NCBI GenBank assembly: GCA_028689635.1
Contig: JAQVCU010000017.1
Span: 1 to 37,034 of the forward strand
Direction: 5' to 3'
DNA from: Oscillospiraceae bacterium
Lineage (GTDB): Bacteria > Bacillota > Clostridia > Oscillospirales > Ruminococcaceae
DNA: 37,034 nucleotides
Every line of letters starts with the position of its first letter. Within the stretch, counting starts at the first letter, position 1. A program made the position numbers and the translations under genes. Of this stretch, positions 1 through 8,109 are shown piece by piece. The notes beneath the pieces were generated by a model. That model saw only the letters and a list, made by a program, of their open reading frames with translations. It ran no database searches and was not told where the DNA came from.

Positions 1-38
1 ATCTTTTTTCCGCCCAGGAACCATCGAAGTAGTTTCAT
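1..38 (-). CDS. 5' end of an unidentified gene leaving the window
   Basis: Twelve codons are visible on the minus strand, starting from an ATG at position 38 (MKLLRWFLGGKK). A GGGAGGA ribosome site lies 7 bases upstream (46-52), and a near-consensus promoter sits at 69-96. The start is basic and hydrophobic, as in a membrane or exported protein, but twelve residues cannot identify a family. The start is convincing because promoter, leader and ribosome site are all correctly spaced. The gene is divergent from asnA. Confidence 0.5.
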   Translation of the reverse strand, partial: MKLLRWFLGGKK

Positions 39-68
39 AAACGCGTCCTCCCTTTTTTCCTGACTTCA

Positions 69-96
69 ATTATAACGCCAGGCGGCCGTGAGTCAA
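69..96 (-). promoter_or_regulatory. Sigma-A promoter for the left-edge gene
   Basis: On the minus strand TTGACT (91-96) and TATAAT (69-74) are separated by 16 bases. Transcription would begin near 62, giving a leader of about 25 bases before the ATG at 38. This is one of the best sigma-A matches in the window. Confidence 0.7.
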
Positions 97-190
97 CCGC
101 CCGGGCGCCCCTTCCGCCCCCAGTTTGCGGAAAAGCCGTTTTTTCAAAGGCCGCGCCTTGTTTTTTGTGGGTTTTCTCCCGCAATTTTCG

Positions 191-247
191 TTGCCAAGCC
201 GCTGTTTCCGTGATAATATAAAGTGTTAGTATAAGCGCCCGGGCGCT
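191..247 (+). promoter_or_regulatory. Probable asnA promoter with a 14-bp palindrome
   Basis: A TTGCCA hexamer (191-196) is followed 17 bases later by TAATAT (214-219), with overlapping alternatives such as GATAAT. Just downstream, AGCGCCCGGGCGCT (234-247) is a perfect 14-bp palindrome at about the expected transcription start. It could be an operator or a small leader hairpin. The promoter match is moderate, and the palindrome may partly reflect GC richness. Confidence 0.35.
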
Positions 248-307
248 GGTTGGTATGGAAAGGAGCGGCTCTCCGCTCAAACTCAAATGATACTGGAGGC
301 TATCCCT

Positions 308-1321
308 ATGTCTGTGGAAAAACTGATGCTCCCCAAGGTCTATCTCTCCAAGCTGGATATTTTGGAGACGGAAGCGGCCATCAAGCTGGCCAAGGATACC
401 TTTGAACGGGAGCTGGCCGCGGCTTTGGATCTGCAGCGCGTCTCCGCCCCGCTGTTCGTCCGCCCGGAATCCGGCCTCAACGACGACCTCAACGGCGTGG
501 AACGTCCGGTGCAGTTCGATATCCTGGAGCTACATTCCGACGTGCAGATCGTTCATTCCCTGGCCAAATGGAAGCGCATGGCCCTCAAACGCTACGGCTT
601 TAAGCCGGAGACCGGCCTCTACACCGATATGAACGCCATCCGCCGGGACGAGGATCTGGATAACCTCCACTCGGTCTATGTGGATCAGTGGGACTGGGAA
701 AAGGTCATCCTTCCCGAAGACCGCTGCCTTGCCTTCCTGGAAAACACCGTCCGCCTGATCATGGGGGCGCTGTGCGCCACCCAAAAGGCCCTGTGCCGCC
801 AGTTTCCCGCTCTGGACGCCTTTTTGCCGGATTCCATCCATTTTGTCACCGCCCAGGAGCTGGAGGATCGCTGGCCTGAACTCAGCCCCAAGGAGCGGGA
901 GGACGCCGCCGCCAAAAAATACGGCGCTGTGTTTATCGAGCAGATCGGCGGCCCTTTAAAAAGCGGCAAGCCCCACGACGGGCGCGCCCCCGATTACGAC
1001 GACTGGCAGCTCAACGGCGATATCCTGCTGTGGTACCCGGTGCTGGGCCATGCCGTGGAGGTCTCCTCCATGGGCATCCGCGTAAGCCCGGAATCTCTGG
1101 ACCGCCAGCTTGCCGCGGCGGGCTGCGATAACCGCCGGAGCCTGCCCTTCCACAAGATGCTGCTGGAGGGCCGCCTGCCCCTTACCATCGGCGGCGGCAT
1201 CGGCCAATCCCGCATCTGCATGCTGCTGCTGCAAAAAGCCCATATCGGAGAAGTCCAGGCTGCGGTCTGGTCGGACGAAATGCTGCAGGCCTGCGAGGCC
1301 AACGGCATCCACCTGTTGTAA
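308..1321 (+). CDS. asnA: Aspartate--ammonia ligase AsnA
   Basis: Makes asparagine from aspartate and free ammonia with ATP going to AMP, in the cytoplasm. The 337-residue product matches the class-II-synthetase-like AsnA fold over its whole length (E. coli AsnA has 330). Family blocks seen include VHSLAKWKR (82-90), HSVYVDQWDWE (121-131), RAPDYDDW (226-233), LNGDILLWYPVL (235-246), SSMGIRV (253-259) and the C-terminal GGGIGQSR (295-302). The start at 308 is preferred over the in-frame ATG at 287 because GGAGG (295-299) lies 8 bases before it. A type III glutamine synthetase gene follows after 15 bases, so the two very likely form an operon using ammonia for amide synthesis. Nothing odd was seen. 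Confidence 0.95.
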   Translation: MSVEKLMLPKVYLSKLDILETEAAIKLAKDTFERELAAALDLQRVSAPLFVRPESGLNDDLNGVERPVQFDILELHSDVQIVHSLAKWKRMALKRYGFKPETGLYTDMNAIRRDEDLDNLHSVYVDQWDWEKVILPEDRCLAFLENTVRLIMGALCATQKALCRQFPALDAFLPDSIHFVTAQELEDRWPELSPKEREDAAAKKYGAVFIEQIGGPLKSGKPHDGRAPDYDDWQLNGDILLWYPVLGHAVEVSSMGIRVSPESLDRQLAAAGCDNRRSLPFHKMLLEGRLPLTIGGGIGQSRICMLLLQKAHIGEVQAAVWSDEMLQACEANGIHLL

Positions 1322-1336
1322 AAGGAGGAGCGCGCC

Positions 1337-3418
1337 ATGGATACAAGTAAAATTTTTGGCACCCGGGTATTCAACGAACAGGTCATGCGTCAATGCCTGC
1401 CCCGGGAAGTTTACGAAAGCCTGAAAAACACCAACCGCTCCGGCAAGCCCCTGAACCCGGACATCGCCGAGATCGTGGCCGGGGCCATGAAGGATTGGGC
1501 TGTGGAGCAGGGCGCCACCCATTATACCCATTGGTTCCAGCCCATGACCGGCGTCACCGCGGGCAAACACGACGCCTTCCTTGACCCGCTGCCCGACGGC
1601 ACCGCCATTTTAGAGTTTTCCGCCAAAGCCCTGGTGCAGGGGGAGCCGGACGCCAGCTCCTTCCCCAACGGCGGCATCCGCGCCACCTTCGAGGCCCGGG
1701 GCTACACCGCCTGGGATCCCACTTCTCCGGCTTTCGTCCGGGACGGCACCCTTTACATCCCCACGGCCTTCTGTTCCCATAACGGGGAGGCCCTGGACGC
1801 CAAGACCCCGCTGCTGCGCTCCATGGAGGCCATTTCCCTCCAGGCCATGCGCATCCTGCGGCTGTTTGGCAACACCACCTCCCGCCGGGTGATCCCCACC
1901 GTCGGCGCCGAGCAGGAATATTTTCTGGTGGATCGGGAGCGCTACGAGCAGCGCCTGGACCTAAAGCTCTGCGGGCGCACCCTGCTGGGGGCCCGCCCCC
2001 CCAAAGGGCAGGAGCTGGACGACCACTACTGCGGGCGCATCCGCCTGAAAGTAGCCGATTTTATGCGGGATCTGGACGAGCAGCTCTGGGAGCTGGGCGT
2101 CCCCTCCAAAACCAAACACAACGAGGCGGCCCCCGCCCAGCATGAGCTGGCGCCGGTGTTTGCCTCCGCCAATATCGCCGCCGACCAGAACCAGCTGATC
2201 ATGGAGATGCTGCGCATTGTGGCGAAAAAACATGGCCTTGCCTGCCTGCTGCACGAAAAGCCCTTCGACGGGGTCAATGGCTCCGGCAAGCACGACAACT
2301 GGGCCCTTTCCACCGACGACGGCCTCAACCTGCTCAATCCGGGCAAGACCCCTTATGAGAACGCCCAGTTCCTCATCTTCCTCTGCGCCGTCATCGAGGC
2401 GGTCCACAACTACGGTACGCTATTCCGCCTGGCCACCGCCACCCCCAGCAACGACCATCGCCTGGGCGGCTTTGAGGCCCCTCCCGCCGTGATCTCCATC
2501 TATCTGGGCGAGCAGCTCACCGGCGTGCTCTCCGATATTGCCGGGGGTTACACCCACAGTGAAGAGACCTCCCGCGCCCTGCTGGACGACCTTGCGGTGC
2601 TGCCCACCCTGCCCCAGGAATCCTCCGACCGCAACCGCACCTCCCCCATCGCCTTCACCGGCAATAAGTTCGAATTCCGCATGGTGGGCTCCTCCCAGTC
2701 CATTTCCTTTGCCAACGTGGTGTTCAACACCGCTGTGGCCGACGCTCTGGAGGAATTTGCCGGCCGTATTGAAAAGGCGGCGGATTTTGACAAAGAAGTG
2801 CAGTCCATCGTCTCCGACACCATGAAAAACCACAGCGCCGTCCTCTATAACGGCAACAACTATACCGAGGAATGGGTGGGCGAAGCCCGCCGCCGCGGCC
2901 TGCCGGTGCTGCCGGATACCCTGGCGGCCCTGCACTGCTTCCTGGAGCCGAAAAATGTGGAGCTCTTTGAGCGCCATCACGTGTTCTCCTACATAGAGAT
3001 GCACTCCCGCTATGAGATCATGCTGGAAAACTACAGCAAGGTGCTGTCCATCGAGGCCGCCACCCTGCTGGAGATGGTGCGCCGCCAGGTGTTCCCCGCC
3101 GTGGTCTCCTACGCCGGCAAGACCGCACGCTCTTTTAACGAATTGTATACCGCCGGGCTGCGCCCGGAGCCGGTGAAGCGCCATCTGGAGGAGATCTCCT
3201 CCCTGGCCGGGCGCATCGGCGAAGGGGCCGACGCCCTGGCTGGCCTGCTGGAATCCGCCTGTGCCCTTTCCGACCCCAAGGAGCACGGCCTCTTCATGCG
3301 GGACAGCGTCCTGCCCGCCATGGACGAGCTGCGGCGCGTCTGCGACCGCGCCGAGGTCATCACCGACAAAGAGCTTTGGCCCATGCCCACTTACACCGAC
3401 CTTTTGCACCGGGTGTGA
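1337..3418 (+). CDS. glnN: Type III glutamine synthetase (GlnN/GSIII)
   Basis: ATP-dependent synthesis of glutamine from glutamate and ammonia. At 693 residues it has the length of the large GSIII class found in Bacteroides and Clostridia, not the 440-470 of GSI. GSIII hallmarks are visible: SFPNGGIRATFEARGYTAWD, VGAEQEYFLVD (metal-binding acidic residues), KHNEAAPAQHELAP, ADQNQLIMEMLR and the nucleotide/glutamate block GVNGSGKHDNW. The start has an AAAGGAGGAG ribosome site directly upstream. It lies 15 bases after asnA, so one transcript probably supplies both asparagine and glutamine, and it ends at the strong terminator at 3437-3471. No PII or nitrogen-regulator gene is nearby. Confidence 0.95.
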   Translation: MDTSKIFGTRVFNEQVMRQCLPREVYESLKNTNRSGKPLNPDIAEIVAGAMKDWAVEQGATHYTHWFQPMTGVTAGKHDAFLDPLPDGTAILEFSAKALVQGEPDASSFPNGGIRATFEARGYTAWDPTSPAFVRDGTLYIPTAFCSHNGEALDAKTPLLRSMEAISLQAMRILRLFGNTTSRRVIPTVGAEQEYFLVDRERYEQRLDLKLCGRTLLGARPPKGQELDDHYCGRIRLKVADFMRDLDEQLWELGVPSKTKHNEAAPAQHELAPVFASANIAADQNQLIMEMLRIVAKKHGLACLLHEKPFDGVNGSGKHDNWALSTDDGLNLLNPGKTPYENAQFLIFLCAVIEAVHNYGTLFRLATATPSNDHRLGGFEAPPAVISIYLGEQLTGVLSDIAGGYTHSEETSRALLDDLAVLPTLPQESSDRNRTSPIAFTGNKFEFRMVGSSQSISFANVVFNTAVADALEEFAGRIEKAADFDKEVQSIVSDTMKNHSAVLYNGNNYTEEWVGEARRRGLPVLPDTLAALHCFLEPKNVELFERHHVFSYIEMHSRYEIMLENYSKVLSIEAATLLEMVRRQVFPAVVSYAGKTARSFNELYTAGLRPEPVKRHLEEISSLAGRIGEGADALAGLLESACALSDPKEHGLFMRDSVLPAMDELRRVCDRAEVITDKELWPMPTYTDLLHRV

Positions 3419-3436
3419 CCGTTTTCCCGGCATCAC

Positions 3437-3471
3437 AAAAAAGGCAGGCACAAAATGTGCCTGCCTTTTTT
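3437..3471. terminator. Bidirectional intrinsic terminator
   Basis: Arms GGCAGGCACA (3443-3452) and TGTGCCTGCC (3456-3465) surround an AAA loop, flanked by six A on one side and six T on the other. It can end the asnA-glnN transcript and the convergent acetyltransferase transcript. Confidence 0.9.
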
Positions 3472-3504
3472 CCGTTCTATCCGTTTTGGCCGGGCTGGGC
3501 TCCC

Positions 3505-4140
3505 TCAGCGCAGGGTGCACTCCCCCAGGATCTCCGGCTTATACTTCATGCTGTCTTTTTCCGAAAGTTCCCGGATGACCCGGCAGGGGTTGCCCGCCGC
3601 GAAGGTGCGGGGCGGAATATCCTTTACCACCACGCTGCCCGCGCCGATCACACAGCCGTCCCCAATGGTAACGCCGGGACACACCACCACATTGGCCCCC
3701 AGCCAGCAGTCGTTCCCGATGACAACGGGCTTTGCGTAGCACATATGCTTGGGCACTCCGTTTTCATCCAAAAGGGCGTCGCGCTCTTCCGGCAACATGG
3801 GATGGATGGGGGTGACGATGGTCACGTTGGGCCCGAAATTACAATGATCTCCAATGGTGACCGGCGCGTCGTCCTGTACCGTCAGGTTAAAGTTGCCAAA
3901 AAAATGATCGCCGATTTTGGTGTGGACGCCGTAGTGGAAAAAGATCGGCCCCTGCAAAAAGCCGCCCTCCCCGATCTCCCCCACGATCTGGGAGATCAGT
4001 TCCCGGCGCTTTTCCGTCTCGTCCTCATAGGTCCTGTTGTAATCCAGGTTGAGGTTGTGGGTGCGCAGCTTGATCTTTTTGAGTTCTGGGTTTCCCGGGG
4101 CAAACAAAACCCCCGCCATGATCTTTTCTTCTTCTCGCAT
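3505..4140 (-). CDS. Hexapeptide-repeat O-acetyltransferase (maltose/galactoside acetyltransferase family)
   Basis: A left-handed beta-helix acetyl-CoA-dependent O-acetyltransferase of the LacA/NodL/Maa group, 211 residues. The N-terminal Mac-type helical region is followed by hexapeptide turns (VTIGDHC, VVIGNDCWLGANVVVCPGVTIGDGCVIGAGS) and the closing AAGNPCRVIRE. His113 in TPIHPMLPEERD is the expected catalytic base. The ATG at 4140 is chosen because GAAGGGCGG lies just upstream; an in-frame TTG at 4158 would overlap the stop of the preceding gene. The gene lies 14 bases after the VOC gene, so the two are probably cotranscribed. The acceptor sugar cannot be told from sequence. Confidence 0.88.
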   Translation of the reverse strand: MREEEKIMAGVLFAPGNPELKKIKLRTHNLNLDYNRTYEDETEKRRELISQIVGEIGEGGFLQGPIFFHYGVHTKIGDHFFGNFNLTVQDDAPVTIGDHCNFGPNVTIVTPIHPMLPEERDALLDENGVPKHMCYAKPVVIGNDCWLGANVVVCPGVTIGDGCVIGAGSVVVKDIPPRTFAAGNPCRVIRELSEKDSMKYKPEILGECTLR

Positions 4141-4154
4141 GCTGTAACCGCCCT

Positions 4155-4538
4155 TCAAACTGTAATTTCGATTTGATTGCCTTCCGCGTCCTCGACGCAG
4201 CTCTCATAACAGCCGTCCCCGGTGACCCGCGGGCCGCTCAGTACCTGAAACCCGTCCCGGCGCAGCCGCTCTGTGAGCTCGTCCACCCGCTCCCGGGAGC
4301 CGGCGCCCAGGGCCAGATGGGCATACCCCGCCCCAGCGCCCCGCACGCCGCTCTCCGCCGCCGGGCCGCTCATGAGCTCCAGCCGCGCCGCCCCCTCCTC
4401 AAAAGAGAGAAAGTAGGAGCAAAACCCCGTGCGGGGGTTCTGGTACTTTTCATTGGCTGCGGCCCCAAAATAGCGGATGAAAAAGTCCTTCGCCCTTTCC
4501 AGATCCCCGACCCACAGGGCGGCGTGATCGATTCTCAT
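4155..4538 (-). CDS. VOC-superfamily (glyoxalase-like) protein
   Basis: A small 127-residue protein with two beta-alpha-beta-beta-beta modules of the vicinal oxygen chelate fold. It starts MRIDHAALWVGDLERAKDF, with a likely metal-ligand His at 4. It continues with RLELM, YAHLALG (second His) and ends GCYESCVEDAEGNQIEI (terminal Glu ligand), the layout of lactoylglutathione lyase-like proteins. The ATG at 4538 is preceded by GGGAGGG; an in-frame TTG at 4556 has no site of its own. It precedes the acetyltransferase in a two-gene unit. The reaction is unknown: VOC members include lyases, dioxygenases and resistance proteins. Confidence 0.85.
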   Translation of the reverse strand: MRIDHAALWVGDLERAKDFFIRYFGAAANEKYQNPRTGFCSYFLSFEEGAARLELMSGPAAESGVRGAGAGYAHLALGAGSRERVDELTERLRRDGFQVLSGPRVTGDGCYESCVEDAEGNQIEITV

Positions 4539-4554
4539 GGCTTTCCCTCCCTTC

Positions 4555-4606
4555 AAAGCGCGCTTTCTTTGTCTCCCAGTATAGTCTCTTTCCTCTGGGG
4601 ACGCAA
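4555..4606 (-). promoter_or_regulatory. Promoter and palindrome ahead of the VOC gene
   Basis: On the minus strand TTGCGT (4601-4606) is 17 bases from TATACT (4578-4583). Between the -10 and the start codon lies the perfect 12-bp palindrome AAAGCGCGCTTT (4555-4566), which could be a repressor site. It resembles a catabolite-responsive element but is two bases too wide for the cre consensus. Confidence 0.4.
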
Positions 4607-4702
4607 TGCGGCCAGAGGGGGTTTCAAAAATTTTCAGCCGCCCTGAAAATTTTCATCCCCGGCGGGAAAACCCCGCCGCTCTCCGGGAATATTAACAGAA
4701 CA

Positions 4703-4735
4703 TTCACACACCGTCCGGCGGTTGTTGATTATAAT
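4703..4735 (+). promoter_or_regulatory. Probable promoter of the OppA-like gene
   Basis: A perfect TATAAT (4730-4735) lies upstream of the lipoprotein gene. The nearest -35-like element, TTCACA (4703-4708), is 21 bases away, which is too long, so only the -10 is convincing. Confidence 0.35.
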
Positions 4736-4813
4736 GAAGAAAGACGAAAAAAGGCGGCGCAATGCCGTTTTTCGATCAATTTGCCCGTTTGTGGCAGGAG
4801 AGGAGGGGCTGAA

Positions 4814-6409
4814 TTGGCAAAACGTTTCTGCGCCCTGCTGCTGTCCGCCGTCCTCCTGGCCGCCCTATTTTCCGGCTGCGGGGAGGGCCTTCCGCAGGAA
4901 CAGATCCTCCGCTGCGACCTCTCCGCCAGCCCGCGTCTGCTGGATCCGCAGCTTGCCAGCACCCCCGAGGAGCTGCTGGTGATCGAAAACACCTTTGAGG
5001 GGCTGCTGCGCCAGGACGGCGCCGGTTCCCTGGGGCCGGGGGTGGCGGTCAACTACACCGTCTCGGAGGACGGCTGCACCTATGTTTTTGACCTACGGGA
5101 AAACGCCATGTGGAGCGATGGGGAGACCCCCGTCACCGCCATGGATTTTGTCTGCGCTTTCCGCCGCCTGCTGGATCCGGCCACCCAATCTCCCTATGCG
5201 GGGGATTACGTCCGTATCCGGGGCGGCGCGCAGGTGCTCGCCGGCGAAATGGATCCCTCCGGCCTTGGGGTGTACGCCGACGGCGACCACACCCTGCGCA
5301 TCGAGCTGGAAAGCCCCGACGCCTTTTTTCCCCAGCTTACCGCCGCCGCGGCCGCCATGCCCTGCAACCAGAAGTTTTTTGAGTCCAGCCGCGGCAAATA
5401 CGGCCTGGATACGGAATACCTGCTGTTCAACGGCCCCTTTGTGATCCGCACCTGGGATCCCAAACGCTCCATGCAGCTGCGCCGCAGCGAGACCTATTTT
5501 TCCGCCGCCCAGGCCGTTCCCGCCGGGGTAAACCTCTATTTTGGCCAGGCGGAAGCCACCCTGCGGTTTTTGACCGGCGTCACCGACGCGGCGGCTATCT
5601 CCCATGGCGACCTTATCGCTGCCCAGGCGGTTGGCGCCAGCTGTGAGAAGTTTGAGGACACCCTTTGGTACCTGGCCTTCAACACCCGCCACGCCCCCTG
5701 GGATAACGAAAAACTCCGTCAGGCCTTTGCCATGAGCCTGGCCCCCCGGCTTTTTGAAGGCTCCCTCCCCTCCTACTACGCCCGTTCCCTGACTCTGGTG
5801 CCCCCCGCCGTCACCCTGGGCGGCGGCTCCTACCGCTCCCTGGACGGCTCGGATTTTGACCCCATCTACGACCCGGATGCCGCCGCCGCCCTTCTCCGGC
5901 AGGCCACCGAGGAGCTGGGGCTGACGCGGATGCCCGCCCCGACCCTGCTGTATCCCGATCTGGAGGGCTTTCCCGCCTTGATGGGGCAGCTTCAGGCCGC
6001 CGTGCAGCAGTCCACCGGCATGTTCTTCAACATCGAGGCCCTCCCGCCGGACGAGCTGGAGGCCCGGCTGCAAAGCGGCGATTACGATATGGCCATTACC
6101 AGTTCCCGCGCCCAGTACGACAGTCCGGAATCCCTGCTGGGGCTCTTTTCCTCCGACAGCGCCCAAAACGTCACCGGGTTTTCCAACCCGGAGCTGGAGC
6201 GGCTGCTGACCCATTCCCGGGAGGCCGCTACCCTGGCGGAGGCGGGCAGCTATTTCCAGGCGGCAGAGCTGCTGCTGCTGCGCCAGGCCCCCGCCATCCC
6301 CCTGTTTGTAGAGACTTCCTGCTACGCCAGCGCCCGCGGCGTTACCGGCGTGCGCTTTTCGCCTTTTTCCTACCGGATGTTCTTCCAGTTCGCCACCAAA
6401 AAGAAATAG
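4814..6409 (+). CDS. Peptide ABC transporter substrate-binding lipoprotein (OppA/SBP_bac_5 family)
   Basis: An extracellular lipid-anchored binding protein, 531 residues, the usual size for family 5 peptide/nickel-binding proteins. It begins MAKRFCALLLSAVLLAALFSGCG, a lipoprotein signal peptide with the lipidated Cys at 22. Family features follow: LLDPQLASTPEELLVIENTFEGL, YTVSEDGCTYVFDLRENAMWSDGETPVTAMDFVCAFRR and FNGPFVIRTW. Start: GAGGAGGGGC precedes a TTG at 4814; the upstream in-frame ATG at 4781 would put hydrophilic residues before the signal peptide. No permease or ATPase genes are next to it, so it is an orphan binding protein serving a transporter elsewhere or acting as a sensor or chaperone-like lipoprotein. 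Confidence 0.9.
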   Translation: MAKRFCALLLSAVLLAALFSGCGEGLPQEQILRCDLSASPRLLDPQLASTPEELLVIENTFEGLLRQDGAGSLGPGVAVNYTVSEDGCTYVFDLRENAMWSDGETPVTAMDFVCAFRRLLDPATQSPYAGDYVRIRGGAQVLAGEMDPSGLGVYADGDHTLRIELESPDAFFPQLTAAAAAMPCNQKFFESSRGKYGLDTEYLLFNGPFVIRTWDPKRSMQLRRSETYFSAAQAVPAGVNLYFGQAEATLRFLTGVTDAAAISHGDLIAAQAVGASCEKFEDTLWYLAFNTRHAPWDNEKLRQAFAMSLAPRLFEGSLPSYYARSLTLVPPAVTLGGGSYRSLDGSDFDPIYDPDAAAALLRQATEELGLTRMPAPTLLYPDLEGFPALMGQLQAAVQQSTGMFFNIEALPPDELEARLQSGDYDMAITSSRAQYDSPESLLGLFSSDSAQNVTGFSNPELERLLTHSREAATLAEAGSYFQAAELLLLRQAPAIPLFVETSCYASARGVTGVRFSPFSYRMFFQFATKKK

Positions 6410-6428
6410 CGGCGGGTCTCCCCGCCGC
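6409..6428. terminator. Hairpin between convergent genes
   Basis: GCGGCGGG (6409-6416) pairs with CCCGCCGC (6421-6428). On the minus strand it is followed by TATTTCTTTTT, making a reasonable terminator for the HAD gene. On the plus strand the T tract is poor. Confidence 0.6.
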
Positions 6429-6440
6429 CTTGCGCTTTGC

Positions 6441-7076
6441 TCAGCCGATCAATTTTTTTACGGCGTCGTAGATCTCGCCCCCGTGTTCCACGCAGATATC
6501 CGCGCCGTCCACCTCCTGGGGCAAAAAGCCGTAGCGGCAGCCGATAAAAGGCAGCCCGTTTTCCCTTGCCGCCGCCATATCGTGGCTGCGGTCCCCCACC
6601 ATCACAGCGGCCTCGGGCCGCATCTCCCGCAGGATGGCCCCCAGGTTCTGGGATTTGTTGGAGTTGTTTTCCGACCCTTTCAGATAGGTAAAATACTGCT
6701 GGATCTCCAGGGCCTTGGTGATATAACGCACATATTCCGGCGCGCCGTTGGAGCAGACCGCCAGCACATAACCCTCGTCGTACAATTTTTTCAGCGTCTC
6801 TGGAATGCCGTCGAAGGCGCCGTGGTACTGGTCGATGTACCGAAACTCCGCCTCGTATACCATTTGAAAAAATTCATCCATGCGCTCCAGAGGATAATCT
6901 GGCAAAACGCCCTGATAAATATCCTTTTCCACACAGCCCATCAGGCTCATGACCAGATGATCGTCGGATTCTCTGCCCGCAAAGCGCCGCAGCACCTCCC
7001 GAAAAGTGGGGACGATAAACAGCTCGATGCGGTTAAGCGTCCCATCCATATCGAACGCCACCAGTTTCTTGCCCAT
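6441..7076 (-). CDS. HAD-superfamily phosphatase (phosphoglycolate phosphatase-like)
   Basis: A cytoplasmic haloacid-dehalogenase-type hydrolase, 211 residues. Motif I is AFDMDGT with nucleophile Asp9 and acid/base Asp11. Motif II is AVCSNG (Ser109), motif III is Lys141 in the SNKSQ stretch, and motif IV is MVGDRSHD (Asp162, Asp166). A helical cap lies between motifs I and II, which is the subfamily IA layout of Gph, PpaX and YjjG. The ATG at 7076 follows GGAGGAAGCAA. It is transcribed alone, convergent with the OppA-like gene, and has an unusually structured leader of about 130 bases. The substrate is not predictable beyond a phosphate monoester. Confidence 0.88.
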   Translation of the reverse strand: MGKKLVAFDMDGTLNRIELFIVPTFREVLRRFAGRESDDHLVMSLMGCVEKDIYQGVLPDYPLERMDEFFQMVYEAEFRYIDQYHGAFDGIPETLKKLYDEGYVLAVCSNGAPEYVRYITKALEIQQYFTYLKGSENNSNKSQNLGAILREMRPEAAVMVGDRSHDMAAARENGLPFIGCRYGFLPQEVDGADICVEHGGEIYDAVKKLIG

Positions 7077-7095
7077 TTGCTTCCTCCGTTCCGCC

Positions 7096-7240
7096 CCGGG
7101 AAATATAATTTCCCGGCGGAGCCGGGCCCGTGGGCAATCGCGTTATCCCAGGCAGGGCAGCCCTGTAAAGTCTTGGACGCCTGCCCTGCGGCGCAAACCG
7201 CCGCAGGGTGATTATACCTCATGGGGGCCGTTTGGCACAA
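7096..7240 (-). promoter_or_regulatory. Promoter and structured leader of the HAD gene
   Basis: A minus-strand promoter is suggested by TATAAT (7211-7216) and TTGTGC (7235-7240), 18 bases apart. The leader holds three strong inverted repeats. The first is CCCTGCGGCG (7184-7193) with CGCCGCAGGG (7199-7208). The second is GCAGGGCAG (7152-7160) with CTGCCCTGC (7181-7189). The third is CCGGGAAAT (7096-7104) with ATTTCCCGG (7108-7116), close to the start codon. The first two share bases and cannot form together, which is the geometry of a conformational switch. No known riboswitch class was recognised. To the right, 7241-7338 shows nothing certain apart from the leader of the next gene. Confidence 0.4.
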
Positions 7241-7338
7241 GCCCCGAAGCGGTTTCTTGTGAAAAATGCCAGAAAATCCGCTGATAACACCGCCCCGGTG
7301 GGATCCGCTATCCGGGGCAGGACGGAGATAAACCTTCT

Positions 7339-8067
7339 ATGAAAGAAAAAAGCGTTTCCTTCAAAAAAATAGCCCTCTGGGCCGGACGGGGCTTTGCGGT
7401 GCTGCTGCTGGCCGTGCTTCTCTGGCGGCTGACCCCCTGGTTTCTCTCCCTCTCTACCGAGGAGGGCCGCCTGGCCTTTCAGGCCTTTCTCGATTCCCTG
7501 GGCGTTTGGGGCGTCTTTGTGATGCTGGGCGTCCAGATCCTGCAGGTGGTGGTTGCGGTGTTCCCCGGCGAACCCGTGGAGGTGCTGGCGGGGATGATCT
7601 ACGGCACCTGGGGCGGGCTGCTGATCTGCCTGTTGGGGCTGCTGGCCGGCACCGCCGTGATCTTTTTTACGGTACGCCGCCTGGGCCGTTCCTTTGTGGA
7701 AAAGCTCTTTGCCAAGGAAAAGCTGCAGCGCCTGCGCTTTTTGCAGGATACAAAAAAGCTGGAACTCATCATTTTTCTGCTGTTCTTTATCCCCGGCACC
7801 CCTAAAGATATGCTCACCTACGCGGCGGGCCTCACCCCCATTCGCACCCGGGATTTTTTCCTGATCGCCACCTTAGCCCGCATCCCGTCGGTGGTCTCCT
7901 CCACCTTTGCCGGCGGCGCCCTGGCCCGGGGGGAATATTGGAAAATGCTGCTGGTGTTTCTCTTCACCGGGGCTCTGGGCGTCCTCGGCATCATCTACAA
8001 CAACCGCCTGCTGGACTACCTGGAAAAGCGCCGGCAGGAAAAACGAAAAAAACGCCTGGAGCCTTAA
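7339..8067 (+). CDS. TVP38/TMEM64 (DedA/VTT) family membrane protein
   Basis: An integral inner-membrane protein of 242 residues with a VTT domain. A basic N-terminus leads into a first hydrophobic helix (about 10-35). The signature loop comes next: VFPGEPVEVLAGMIYGTWGG (about 74-93), and then FFIPGTPKDMLTYAAGLTPI near residues 152-171, the re-entrant motif characteristic of TVP38 proteins. Two further helices and a Lys/Arg-rich tail follow. Relatives have been linked to lipid scrambling or polyprenyl-phosphate flipping; the role of this protein is unknown. The ATG at 7339 has a GGAG at a slightly long distance. It is convergent with rubrerythrin. Confidence 0.88.
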   Translation: MKEKSVSFKKIALWAGRGFAVLLLAVLLWRLTPWFLSLSTEEGRLAFQAFLDSLGVWGVFVMLGVQILQVVVAVFPGEPVEVLAGMIYGTWGGLLICLLGLLAGTAVIFFTVRRLGRSFVEKLFAKEKLQRLRFLQDTKKLELIIFLLFFIPGTPKDMLTYAAGLTPIRTRDFFLIATLARIPSVVSSTFAGGALARGEYWKMLLVFLFTGALGVLGIIYNNRLLDYLEKRRQEKRKKRLEP

Positions 8068-8079
8068 GCCCTCAGGCGT
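8046..8079 (-). terminator. Terminator for rubrerythrin inside the 3' end of the TVP38 gene
   Basis: Read on the minus strand, ACGCCTG and CAGGCGT arms (8073-8079 and 8052-8058) are followed by a run of six T (8051-8046). The hairpin overlaps the last codons and stop of the convergent gene. Confidence 0.6.
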
Positions 8080-8109
8080 CTAATATCCCCGCAAAAGCCC
8101 CCGCGCCGC

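Noticed and set aside
4555-4566. AAAGCGCGCTTT considered as a catabolite-responsive element
   Set aside because: The central spacing is two bases too long for the cre consensus and the flanking TG/CA are missing. Kept only as an unassigned palindrome.
7077-7240. Known riboswitch or T-box in the HAD leader
   Set aside because: None of the conserved sequences I know for common classes is present, so it is reported only as an unclassified structured leader.
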